A DNA stretch of 63,885 bases from Komagataeibacter europaeus LMG 18890 (lineage in GTDB: Bacteria > Pseudomonadota > Alphaproteobacteria > Acetobacterales > Acetobacteraceae), in NCBI RefSeq assembly GCF_000285295.1, contig NZ_CADP01000003.1, positions 1-63,885 on the forward strand, given 5' to 3'. A program made the position numbers and the translations under genes. The notes beneath the pieces are model-generated. The model was not told where the DNA came from and made no database searches. It was given only the letters and a program-made list of their open reading frames with translations. Positions 1-7,136 of the stretch are shown here, one piece after another. Position 1 is the first letter of the stretch; each line of letters starts with the position of its first letter.

Positions 1-410
1 CTGCGTCCTATCGCCTGACTTCGGGTCCCCCTTTTGCGCCTTGGCCATGGCGGTGAACCCGGACCACCGTGCCGTCGATCATCGCATATTCCATGTCGGC
101 ATCGTCAGAGACCGCTTCAAAAAGCCGTTTGAAAACACCGGCTTTCATCCAGTCGCTGTAACGGGAATAGACAGAGTTCCAATGTCCGAAATACGTCGGA
201 AGGTCCCGCCATGGGCTGCCGGTCCGGGCAATCCAGAGGACCGCCTCAATGAAAAGACGGTTGTCCTGCCCGCTGCGCCCGCGATCTGTTTTCTTGCCAA
301 GGCACAGCGGTTCCATTTGCGCCCATTGGGCGTCTGTCAGTACGAAGCGATCCATACGGATTTTGAATCACATTTGGTGACTTTGAAAAAGTATAATTCC
401 CAACAGACCC
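1..410 (-). mobile_element. IS5-family insertion sequence, partial (left window edge)
   Basis: The start of a transposase gene plus about 55 bp of upstream non-coding end lie here; the rest of the element is outside the window. The presumed outer end on the minus strand begins GGGTCTGTTGGGAATT at about 410-395. This looks like an IS5/IS427-type terminal repeat, but the partner end is not visible, so the exact boundary is inferred. The flanking sequence from 411 onward matches half of a dispersed repeat, which supports a boundary near 410. Confidence 0.75.
8..355 (-). CDS. IS5-family transposase, first reading frame (OrfA)
   Basis: This 115-residue frame has the typical N-terminal half of IS5/IS427-type transposases, opening with LTDAQWAQMEPL and followed by the WIARTGSPWRDLP region. 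MIDGTVVRVHRHGQG carries the first Asp of the DDE catalytic triad. The frame stops at 8-10, but a G5/A4 run on the opposite strand at 27-35 allows a -1 slip. The shifted frame then reads GTRSQAIGR, the normal continuation of this family. OrfA is therefore probably intact and the remainder (OrfB) lies beyond the window edge. Element assignment is confident; subgroup is by recognition only. Confidence 0.85.
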   Translation of the reverse strand: MDRFVLTDAQWAQMEPLCLGKKTDRGRSGQDNRLFIEAVLWIARTGSPWRDLPTYFGHWNSVYSRYSDWMKAGVFKRLFEAVSDDADMEYAMIDGTVVRVHRHGQGAKGGPEVRR

Positions 411-468
411 CAAAAAGCTTCGAAGAATGCTGCCTTTTTGAAAAAAGGCAGCACCCAGAAACTTTTTC
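411..468. repeat. Dispersed double-hairpin repeat, copy 1 (truncated by IS)
   Basis: A perfect-looking hairpin GCTGCCTTTTT/AAAAAGGCAGC lies at 429-452, preceded by CAAAAAGCTTCG and followed by acccagaaactttt. The reverse complement matches the copy at 47005-47080 over most of its length. The first hairpin (AAGCTTTTT..AAAAAGCTT) is present only as its inner half, directly next to the presumed IS end. It lies at the 3' end of rsmI and may also act as that gene's terminator. Confidence 0.65.
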
Positions 469-1458
469 TTATGTTTCGCGCGCCAGTTCCAGCGCACGGG
501 CATAGACGGTGCGCCGGGGCAGGCTGGTAATGCCCGCTACCAGGGCGGCCGCGTCCTTGACCGACAGGGTGCGCAGGGCCTCGCGCAATTGCGTGTCCAG
601 ATCCTTGGCCGTGCTGTCGCCCTGCAGGGGCGGACCAAGCACTACGGTAATTTCGCCACGGGCCGGGTTGTCCGCGTAGTGGGCGGCCAGTTCGGCCACC
701 GTGCCACGGCGTACTTCCTCAAACCGCTTGGTCAGTTCGCGCGCGACGGCGGCGGGGCGGTCGCCTCCCATGACATCAGCCAGGGTCGCCAGCATTTCCG
801 CCAGCCGGTGCGGGGCTTCATGCCAGATCAATGTGGCGGACAGGCCCGCGCATTCCGCCGCGTGCAACTGCGCCAGCACCTCGCGACGCGCGGCCTCACG
901 CGGGGGCAGGAAGCCTGAAAACATGAACGGGTGCGGGGGCAGGCCAGACAGGGTCAGCGCCATGACCGCCGCATTGGGGCCGGGTACGGCCGTGACATGC
1001 CCGCCCGCCGCCACGACCGCACGCACCAGGCGGTATCCGGGATCGGACATGAGCGGCGTGCCCGCGTCCGAAATCACCGCAATGCGCTGCCCCGCGCCCA
1101 GTGCGTCCAGCAGGGCGGGGATCTGCCGGTCCTCGTTATGGTCATGCAGCGGACGGGTACGGGTATGAATACCGTATTCCCGCAATAGCCGCGCGCTGGT
1201 ACGGGTATCCTCGCACAAAATCAGGTCAACGGATTCCAGCGTCGCCACCGCGCGGTGGCTCATGTCCCCCAGATTGCCAATGGGGGTGGAAACAAGGACA
1301 AGTTCTCCCGGCCGATGCACAACCGGAATGGATTCATCCGCGTTCCCTGCATGACGGGGGGGCGTTTCTCCGCTATGAACCGTTTCTGGGGGAATGTCCG
1401 TCGGATGTTCCGCGGCATGTTGAGATTTTGAAGGCGAGGAAGATGAGGCGTCAGACAT
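469..1458 (-). CDS. rsmI: 16S rRNA (cytidine-1402-2'-O)-methyltransferase RsmI
   Basis: This enzyme uses S-adenosylmethionine to 2'-O-methylate C1402 of 16S rRNA in the decoding centre. The family signature LVLVSTPIGNLGD is followed by LILCEDTRTSARLL, the glycine-rich VISDAGTPLMSDPG and AVPGPNAAVMAL, in the order expected for the tetrapyrrole-methylase-like fold. The family core begins about 50 residues after the start chosen here (MSDASSSS). The extra N-terminus is Ser/Pro/His-rich and would overlap the divergent lipoprotein gene by 16 bp. A GTG at 1320 (VHRPGELV) is a shorter alternative that would free about 120 bp for two promoters. A rsmI-lppC pair is common in proteobacteria. Confidence 0.92.
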   Translation of the reverse strand: MSDASSSSPSKSQHAAEHPTDIPPETVHSGETPPRHAGNADESIPVVHRPGELVLVSTPIGNLGDMSHRAVATLESVDLILCEDTRTSARLLREYGIHTRTRPLHDHNEDRQIPALLDALGAGQRIAVISDAGTPLMSDPGYRLVRAVVAAGGHVTAVPGPNAAVMALTLSGLPPHPFMFSGFLPPREAARREVLAQLHAAECAGLSATLIWHEAPHRLAEMLATLADVMGGDRPAAVARELTKRFEEVRRGTVAELAAHYADNPARGEITVVLGPPLQGDSTAKDLDTQLREALRTLSVKDAAALVAGITSLPRRTVYARALELARET

Positions 1459-2780
1459 TCGGAACCCAGATGCAAGGACAGGATGTTGATTCTGCCTCTT
1501 CGCGCTTTGCATGCAAGCGCTTATTGTTTGCCGGGCTGGCACTGTCGGCCCTTACGGCATGCGCCAGCGGTGGTAGCCACCATCATGCCCCGAAGGCTGG
1601 GCGCGGCGTCGGTGTCCTGCTGCCCCTGACCGGCGCCAATGCCCGTCTGGGTCAGGAAATGCTGATCGCCACCCGCATGGCCATGAATACCCCGACCGCC
1701 CCGCCGCTGGATGTGCATGACACGGCAGCCCCCGGCAGCACCGCCGCGACGGCGGCACAGTCTGCGGTCTCGGCAGGGGACGGGCTGATCCTCGGGCCGC
1801 TGACCACGGATGATACGGCTGCCGCCGCCCCCGTTGCCACGGCGGCGCATGTGCCCATGCTGGCCTTTACCAGTGACATGTCCGTGGCCCAGCCCGGTGT
1901 GTGGACGCTGGGCATCGCCCCCGAACAGCAGGTGCGCCGTATGGTGCTGGCCGCGCGCCAGCAGGGACGGCAGCATTTTGCCGCCTTCCTGCCTGAAAAC
2001 CGTCTGGGCCATGCGCTGGGGCAGGCGCTTCAGCAGGTATGCGCGGAAAACGGGCTGCAATCCCCGCAGATTATGTATCATGAAAGCCTGCAGGCATCCG
2101 TTTTAACGGGTCTGAAAACCCTGTCCGCCTATGAAACCCGCGCCGCCGCCGTGGTTCAGCCCCAGCCGGATGCGCAGCCCGAAGCCCCGAAGGTCGATGC
2201 GGCGGTCGATCCCGCCAACCCCGATGGCGCGCCCCCGGCCTCATCCGATCAGCCCGCGGCTCCTGCCGCCACACCGGATTTCCCGGCGCCACCGTTTGAC
2301 GCCCTGCTGCTGGGGGATACGGGGCTGCAACTGGGCATGGTCATCAACGCCCTGACCGAGGTGCATGTGGACCCCACGCATGTGCAGATCATGGGACCGG
2401 GACTGTGGGGCGCTTTCGCCACCAAGCTGTCGGCATTGCAGGGCGCATGGTACGCAGCCCCCGATCCGGCCAGCCGTCAGGCTTTCGTGCAGCAGTTCAT
2501 GGCGCGCTACCATCACATGCCCACGCCGCTGGCTGACCTGACCTATGATTCGGCGGCCCTGGTCAAGGCCCTGGACCAGACGCGCCCCGCAGGCAGCGCC
2601 AATGGCTATTCCGTGCAGGCGCTGACCCGGCCGGAAGGTTTTGGCGGGGTGGATGGCGCTTTTGGTTTTCTTGAAAATGGCAAGACGCGGCGTGATCTTG
2701 CAGTGTTCCAGATCCTGCCATCCGGTGGCAGCAGGATCGTCATCCCTCCCGCAGGCAAGCTGCGCCGCAGCGCCAATTAA
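1443..2780 (+). CDS. LppC-family lipoprotein, putative penicillin-binding protein activator
   Basis: This 445-residue outer-membrane lipoprotein has a hydrophobic signal (LLFAGLALSALTAC) ending in a lipobox cysteine at about residue 38. A periplasmic-binding-protein-like domain of the LppC/LpoA type starts at GVLLPLTGANARLGQEM and has DGLILGPLTTDD further on. An Ala/Pro-rich insert lies at about residues 230-275 (QPDAQPEAPKV, ASSDQPAAPAA). Relatives activate peptidoglycan synthases, but in alphaproteobacteria this role is inferred. The start follows AGGCGAGGAAG; ATG at 1470 is an alternative that removes the overlap with rsmI. Confidence 0.85.
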   Translation: MRRQTFGTQMQGQDVDSASSRFACKRLLFAGLALSALTACASGGSHHHAPKAGRGVGVLLPLTGANARLGQEMLIATRMAMNTPTAPPLDVHDTAAPGSTAATAAQSAVSAGDGLILGPLTTDDTAAAAPVATAAHVPMLAFTSDMSVAQPGVWTLGIAPEQQVRRMVLAARQQGRQHFAAFLPENRLGHALGQALQQVCAENGLQSPQIMYHESLQASVLTGLKTLSAYETRAAAVVQPQPDAQPEAPKVDAAVDPANPDGAPPASSDQPAAPAATPDFPAPPFDALLLGDTGLQLGMVINALTEVHVDPTHVQIMGPGLWGAFATKLSALQGAWYAAPDPASRQAFVQQFMARYHHMPTPLADLTYDSAALVKALDQTRPAGSANGYSVQALTRPEGFGGVDGAFGFLENGKTRRDLAVFQILPSGGSRIVIPPAGKLRRSAN

Positions 2781-2809
2781 GGCGCGAAGGGGAATGCTGT
2801 CGTGGCCGT

Positions 2810-3166
2810 TCAGGCCGCGGCAGTCGCCCCGCAGGACAGCACCGGACGGATCGCATGCAGTGCGGCTTCGAAGCTGCGATAGGTTGCCAGCGGGCGTTCG
2901 TGAATCTGGTCGATCAGTACCCAGCCCATTCCCTTGCCTTCGGGGCGAACCATGTAGGCGGGGTTTGCGTTCTCACGTACCCAGACCAGGACGTGTTCCA
3001 GATCGATTTCATCATTTTCGTCGCGGTCGGTGATGTCCGCATCACACAGACCCATGCAGGCACCGGCCTGCAGCCAGCGCATCAGGTATTCGCGGTGACG
3101 GGGCAGCAAGCCCTGCCGCAGGGAAACAACATTGGTGGCATATGCCTGCTGATCCATCATGTGCAT
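2810..3166 (-). CDS. Conserved-looking hypothetical protein, 118 aa
   Basis: I do not recognise this protein. It starts MHMMDQQAYATNVVSL, has an acidic middle (ITDRDENDEIDLEHV), a segment YMVRPEGKGMGWVLIDQI and an Ala-rich C-terminus. No signal peptide or membrane segment is visible. A longer upstream extension of the frame (to 3421) runs into AT-rich spacer and lysine-rich sequence and is probably not translated. It sits alone between the lipoprotein gene (convergent) and the lpxL-like gene, about 155 bp from the latter. Amino-acid composition and codon use look like a real gene. Function is unknown. Confidence 0.65.
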   Translation of the reverse strand: MHMMDQQAYATNVVSLRQGLLPRHREYLMRWLQAGACMGLCDADITDRDENDEIDLEHVLVWVRENANPAYMVRPEGKGMGWVLIDQIHERPLATYRSFEAALHAIRPVLSCGATAAA

Positions 3167-3320
3167 TCCGTTGGCCCTCTGACTGTCGTGGTGTGACAAT
3201 GTGGAAACAACGCTATTCCTGCATGGCAGCTTTGCCAAATTGAATTTGGGACTGAAAGCCGAAGAAACAGGCAGAAACCTTAACCTGTGATAAAAAAGCA
3301 ATAATATGTTGCAAATATGA

Positions 3321-4256
3321 TTATTTTTTAGGCTTTTTTTTAGGCAAATGCACATTCCAGCGGCGGTGAAGCCATAGCCAACTGCCGGGATGATGGCGAA
3401 TAATGCTTTCAATCCAGTCATTGACCATCTGGGTCAGGTCCATCTGGTCCTGCGCCCGGTTGCCGCTGTCGGGCAGGTCAAGCGGGGGATGGACATGAAT
3501 CCGCAACCGTGCCGGACCCAGGCGCTCGACATAGCCGGGAATGACGGGACAGCGCAGCTTGATCGCCATGGCCGCCATGGCCCCCGCCGTCATGGCGGGC
3601 TGTCCGAAAAACCGGGCGGCGACACCATCATTCATTTTCTGGTCCACCAGCATGCCCAGATGTCCCCCCTTCAGGATATGGCCCAGCGCGCTGCGTGCGC
3701 CCTTCGCCCCCTTGGCGAACAGGGGAACAGGTTGCCCCATGGCCGCATCCCGGAGGTCGCACAGGATCCGGTCAACCAGCGGGTTGTTCGGCGCGCGGTA
3801 GAAGGATGAAAACGGCATGCCATACCGCGCCACGGCGGGCGGCAGCATTTCCCAGTTGCCGATATGCCCGGATACGAAAATGGTCGGGCCGCCGCGACGT
3901 GCCTGCGCGGTCAGGTATTCTTCCCCCACCACGTCCCAGCCCGGACCGCTGCCCGGATTGCGGGGCAGGGTGGCAAGATGGGGGAATTCGCCAGCATTGC
4001 GACCGATATTATCCCACATGTCCCGTATCACGCGGCGGCGCATGGTGGCATCCAGTTCGGGCATCGCCATGCGCAGGTTGGCATCGGCAATGCGGGACAC
4101 CGGCAGGCATGGCCCCACCATCCGGCACAGGAAGCCACCCAGGTTGGAGGCCCGTACCGGGCCAATCCGGCGGAATATCGCCAGCAACCCGCACACGAAG
4201 GCGGCTTCCAGATGCATCTGCCGGGTGGCGGAGCGTGTGGGGGTGGCAACTGTCAT
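3321..4256 (-). CDS. lpxL: Lysophospholipid/Kdo-lipid A acyltransferase (LpxL/HtrB-like)
   Basis: This 311-residue inner-membrane protein of the LpxL/LpxM family adds a secondary acyl chain to Kdo-lipid A from acyl-ACP. The catalytic HX4(D/E) motif is HIGNWE at about residue 130, after a hydrophobic N-terminus (AAFVCGLLAIF) and the family block DMWDNIGRNAGEFPHL. The C-terminus is very basic (LPKKKPKK). ATG at 4256 overlaps the lpxK stop as ATGA, the normal sign of translational coupling; the upstream in-frame ATG at 4277 is less likely. It is the third gene of waaA-lpxK-lpxL, which supports a lipid A role. Which acyl position it modifies cannot be told. Confidence 0.88.
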   Translation of the reverse strand: MTVATPTRSATRQMHLEAAFVCGLLAIFRRIGPVRASNLGGFLCRMVGPCLPVSRIADANLRMAMPELDATMRRRVIRDMWDNIGRNAGEFPHLATLPRNPGSGPGWDVVGEEYLTAQARRGGPTIFVSGHIGNWEMLPPAVARYGMPFSSFYRAPNNPLVDRILCDLRDAAMGQPVPLFAKGAKGARSALGHILKGGHLGMLVDQKMNDGVAARFFGQPAMTAGAMAAMAIKLRCPVIPGYVERLGPARLRIHVHPPLDLPDSGNRAQDQMDLTQMVNDWIESIIRHHPGSWLWLHRRWNVHLPKKKPKK

Positions 4257-5245
4257 GCGTCTGTCCTGCCCAGCCATAGGTCAAGTATGCGTTCGGGCAT
4301 GGCGGGCGTGTCCCATGCCAGATGCACGCTGGCGGTCGTAACCCGCGCCCGCATGTCGGGGGGCAGGCGTACGGCGTCCTTTTCCGTTGTTACCAGGCAC
4401 GCATTCCATTGCGCGGCCAGTGCCAGCAGGTCGCGGCATTCCGTCCGGGTATAGGGATGATGGTCGGTAAACGCCATGCAGCGCAGGGGGGAAAGCCCCA
4501 TGCTGGCAAGCCCGTCAAAGAACTTCGCGGGCCGTCCGATGCCGGCAAAGGCGATAAGGGGCCTGTCACGCGGCACGTTGCCAACATCCTGTTGTAACAT
4601 GGCGGTAAAGCAGGGTGGCCAGTTTTCCATGCCGGCCAGAACGCCCTGCCGATCGGTACCAATCATGACAATGCCCCCCGCACGCGCCAGACCAGTGTGG
4701 ACCGGTTCGCGCAGCGGCCCCGCAGGCAGGACCCGTCCATTGCCGAATCCGACCGCACCATCCACAACCACCAGCGCAAGATCCTGATGCAGCGTGGAAT
4801 TCTGGAACCCGTCATCCATCAGCAGGCAGTCCGCCCCGTCCCGTAGGGCCTGCCGTGCTGAAACCGCGCGGTCCGCGCCGATATAACATGGTGCGACCCG
4901 GGCCAGCAGTAACGGTTCATCCCCTGTGTCACGTGCTGTATGGCGATCAGGGTCAACCCGCGTGCCCATGGGCCGGTGGCCACCATAGCCACGGGACAGA
5001 AAGGCCGGGCGACGCCCACGGGCAATGGCGCGTTGGGCAAGGTCAAGGCCAAGTGGGGTCTTGCCCGTACCACCCACCCCGATATTCCCGCAGCACAGCA
5101 CGGGCACGGGTGCCCGCCATCCGGTGTGCCTGACGACCCGCCGGGCGGTTGCGGATGCATACAGCCATGACAACGGGAACAGCAGGCGGGCGGCCCATCC
5201 CGGATGGGCGGGCGCATTCCACCAGAAGGCCGGGGCTTGCATCAC
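4253..5245 (-). CDS. lpxK: Tetraacyldisaccharide 4'-kinase LpxK
   Basis: LpxK phosphorylates the 4' position of the lipid A disaccharide at the inner membrane. The 330-residue length is normal for the family. It has a short hydrophobic N-terminal anchor (LLFPLSWLYAS), a P-loop NIGVGGTGKTPL at about residues 54-65, then SRGYGG and LLMDDGFQN, both characteristic of LpxK. A late segment, TTEKDAVRLP, is also family-typical. Its start overlaps the waaA stop by 4 bp and its stop overlaps the next gene by 4 bp, so all three genes are probably read from one transcript. Confidence 0.95.
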   Translation of the reverse strand: MMQAPAFWWNAPAHPGWAARLLFPLSWLYASATARRVVRHTGWRAPVPVLCCGNIGVGGTGKTPLGLDLAQRAIARGRRPAFLSRGYGGHRPMGTRVDPDRHTARDTGDEPLLLARVAPCYIGADRAVSARQALRDGADCLLMDDGFQNSTLHQDLALVVVDGAVGFGNGRVLPAGPLREPVHTGLARAGGIVMIGTDRQGVLAGMENWPPCFTAMLQQDVGNVPRDRPLIAFAGIGRPAKFFDGLASMGLSPLRCMAFTDHHPYTRTECRDLLALAAQWNACLVTTEKDAVRLPPDMRARVTTASVHLAWDTPAMPERILDLWLGRTDA

Positions 5246-6543
5246 CGTTGTCCCAGCGTCAGAATCGCAAGGGCGACCTGCCGGGCAATATCAGGGTCGG
5301 GCGGGGAAGGATCAGGTGCCAAAACGCCGTCCCGGTCAGGATGCCGCAGTTGCGTGATGACCCATTGCGCAATGTCCCGCGCAGTATGCACGTAGTGGAT
5401 GCGTTGCCCCATCCGGGCATAGGCCTGGCGGAAATTGCCGGTTTTCGGGCCGGTGGCAATCGGGCATCCCGCCCGTGCCGGCTCAACGGGATTATGGCCG
5501 CCACCCGCGCAGCCGGGCAGGCTGTTTCCCATAAGGACCGGTGCGCCGAGGGCATAGAACAGCCCCGTTTCCCCCAATGTATCGCATATCCATACGGCAT
5601 CGCGCGCTGTGGGAAACTGTCCCGCCGCGCGACGGGGCAGCGGTCGGTCCGCCAGTGCTCCGATATCCGCCCCATGTTCGGGATGGCGGGGAATGATGAT
5701 GGTCAGCGCATCTGGCACGGCCTGACGGATGATGATGCTGGCGGCAAGGATTTCGGTTTCCTCCCCCTGATGGGTGGAAGCCGCCACCCAGACCGGACGA
5801 CCGCCCAGCGTGCGCCCGATTGCAGCAAGGTCCGCCGGGTTGCACGGCAGGGGCGCTGCCGCATCTTTCAGGTCTGCGATCATGTCGATCCGTTCCGCGC
5901 CACCGTGTTGCAGGCGGCGGGCATCTTCCGGCGTCCGGGCCATGACCCATGTGAAAGTGGACAGCATGCGCGCCAGCAGGCATCGCGCCTTGCCCCACCG
6001 GGCCAGTGACCGGTCCGACAGGCGTCCGTTGAGCAGCGCCAGCGGGATGCGCCGCCGCCTGCATGTTGCGATCAGGTTGGGCCAGAGTTCACTTTCCACC
6101 AGTGCCGCCGCATCGGGACGCCAGAAATCGGCAAATCGCGCAACCCAGCGTGGCACATCCAGCGGCGCGAACTGATGCAGGACCCGTTCATGTCCATCTA
6201 TGCCCGGCAGGCGTGCATGCAGGATCTCGGCCCCCGTCATGGTGCCAGTCGTGACCAGGATATGATGGGACGGGCTGATGGCCAGAAGCTGGCTGATAAC
6301 CGGCAGCACCGAAATGCTTTCGCCAACGCTTGCGGCATGCAGCCAGACAAGCGGGCCGTGGGGGCGCCCCATGCTGGCAATGCCACGGCGCTGGGGCAGG
6401 CTGGCCGGTGTTTCCTTGCCCCGTTTCAGGCGACGCGACAGGTTATGGCGCAGGACGGGGGCCAGCAGGCTGGCGACACCCCACCATCCTGCACCAAGGA
6501 CAGCACCACACAGGCGCGCGCCCGTCATGTCCGGGCGCGTCAT
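5242..6543 (-). CDS. waaA: 3-deoxy-D-manno-octulosonic acid transferase WaaA (KdtA)
   Basis: WaaA transfers Kdo from CMP-Kdo to lipid IVA on the cytoplasmic face of the inner membrane. The GT-B glycosyltransferase shows WLHAASVGE near the N-terminus (acceptor-binding Glu), ALVESELWPNL, ALLNGRLSDRS and, late in the protein, GGHNPVEPA. I chose the ATG at 6543 (MTRPDMTGARL). The longer frame starting at 6594 adds residues resembling no family member. It is the first gene of waaA-lpxK-lpxL. A stem-loop separates it from the upstream sulfate genes. Confidence 0.94.
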   Translation of the reverse strand: MTRPDMTGARLCGAVLGAGWWGVASLLAPVLRHNLSRRLKRGKETPASLPQRRGIASMGRPHGPLVWLHAASVGESISVLPVISQLLAISPSHHILVTTGTMTGAEILHARLPGIDGHERVLHQFAPLDVPRWVARFADFWRPDAAALVESELWPNLIATCRRRRIPLALLNGRLSDRSLARWGKARCLLARMLSTFTWVMARTPEDARRLQHGGAERIDMIADLKDAAAPLPCNPADLAAIGRTLGGRPVWVAASTHQGEETEILAASIIIRQAVPDALTIIIPRHPEHGADIGALADRPLPRRAAGQFPTARDAVWICDTLGETGLFYALGAPVLMGNSLPGCAGGGHNPVEPARAGCPIATGPKTGNFRQAYARMGQRIHYVHTARDIAQWVITQLRHPDRDGVLAPDPSPPDPDIARQVALAILTLGQR

Positions 6544-6603
6544 GTCCGTATCAGTCCAAAAGCACGGTGGTTGCGCATGTCCCTGCGGTAACACGCCCTG
6601 TCA

Positions 6604-6638
6604 GATGGGAAAAGGATGCAGGGCCTTCCTTTCCCATC
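6604..6638 (-). terminator. Stem-loop downstream of the cysI unit
   Basis: GATGGGAAAAGGA pairs with TCCTTTCCCATC with a single bulge. It lies just after the DUF934 stop on the minus strand and before waaA. There is no clear T-run, so factor-independent termination is uncertain; it may be a 3'-end stabilising hairpin. Confidence 0.45.
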
Positions 6639-6644
6639 ATGTCA

Positions 6645-7136
6645 TCAGGACAGGAAGCGGCGCAGCCCCAGCCCCTGCCTGCGTTCATGCAGGACGGAGG
6701 GCTGATAGGCGACGGAAATGATTTCGTGCGCCTGCTGCCATACGCTTATGTCTTCCGCGCGCTCGGTCTGAACGGTGGTGACGCCACAGCGCAGCATGAA
6801 TTCGTACTGGTCCGGCAGTGGCTTGCCGGTCGCCCGGATTTCCCCCGTAAATGACAGGTGTTCACGCAGTGCGCGGGCCTGCGTGAAGGCACGCCCGTCA
6901 CGGAAGGTCGTGAACGTGACCGCCACCAGGCCAAGGCGCGGCAGGGCAGGGCGTAGCAGGGACACATCCACATCCGGCCCGATGGTGACGCCCAGCGGCG
7001 CATCCGCCCCGCGTGCCAGGCCTTCTTCCAGCCGTGCGAAGGGCACGATCACCGCGCCAGTCGCCGGAAGGGGCGCGTCTTCGGTTACCGTGACCCAGGT
7101 GTCATCCTTGATGTGGCCATTCTCAAGCAGGGGCAT
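6645..7136 (-). CDS. DUF934 protein (sulfite-reductase accessory)
   Basis: This 163-residue cytoplasmic protein of the DUF934 family is almost always encoded next to cysI/cysH in alpha- and betaproteobacteria. Family-typical blocks are DVDVSLLRPALPRLGLVAV, FRDGRAFTQARALRE and DQYEFMLRCGVTTVQ. The start (MPLLENGHIKDDTWV) overlaps the end of cysI by 14 bp, implying coupled translation. No cofactor motif is visible. A role in assembly or electron supply to sulfite reductase is inferred only from genomic association. Confidence 0.85.
   Translation of the reverse strand: MPLLENGHIKDDTWVTVTEDAPLPATGAVIVPFARLEEGLARGADAPLGVTIGPDVDVSLLRPALPRLGLVAVTFTTFRDGRAFTQARALREHLSFTGEIRATGKPLPDQYEFMLRCGVTTVQTERAEDISVWQQAHEIISVAYQPSVLHERRQGLGLRRFLS

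Noticed and set aside
3271-3330. T-rich run suggesting a terminator or small RNA after the lpxL-like gene
   Set aside because: Most of the run encodes or adjoins the lysine-rich LpxL C-terminus, and the visible pairing is short and AT-only.
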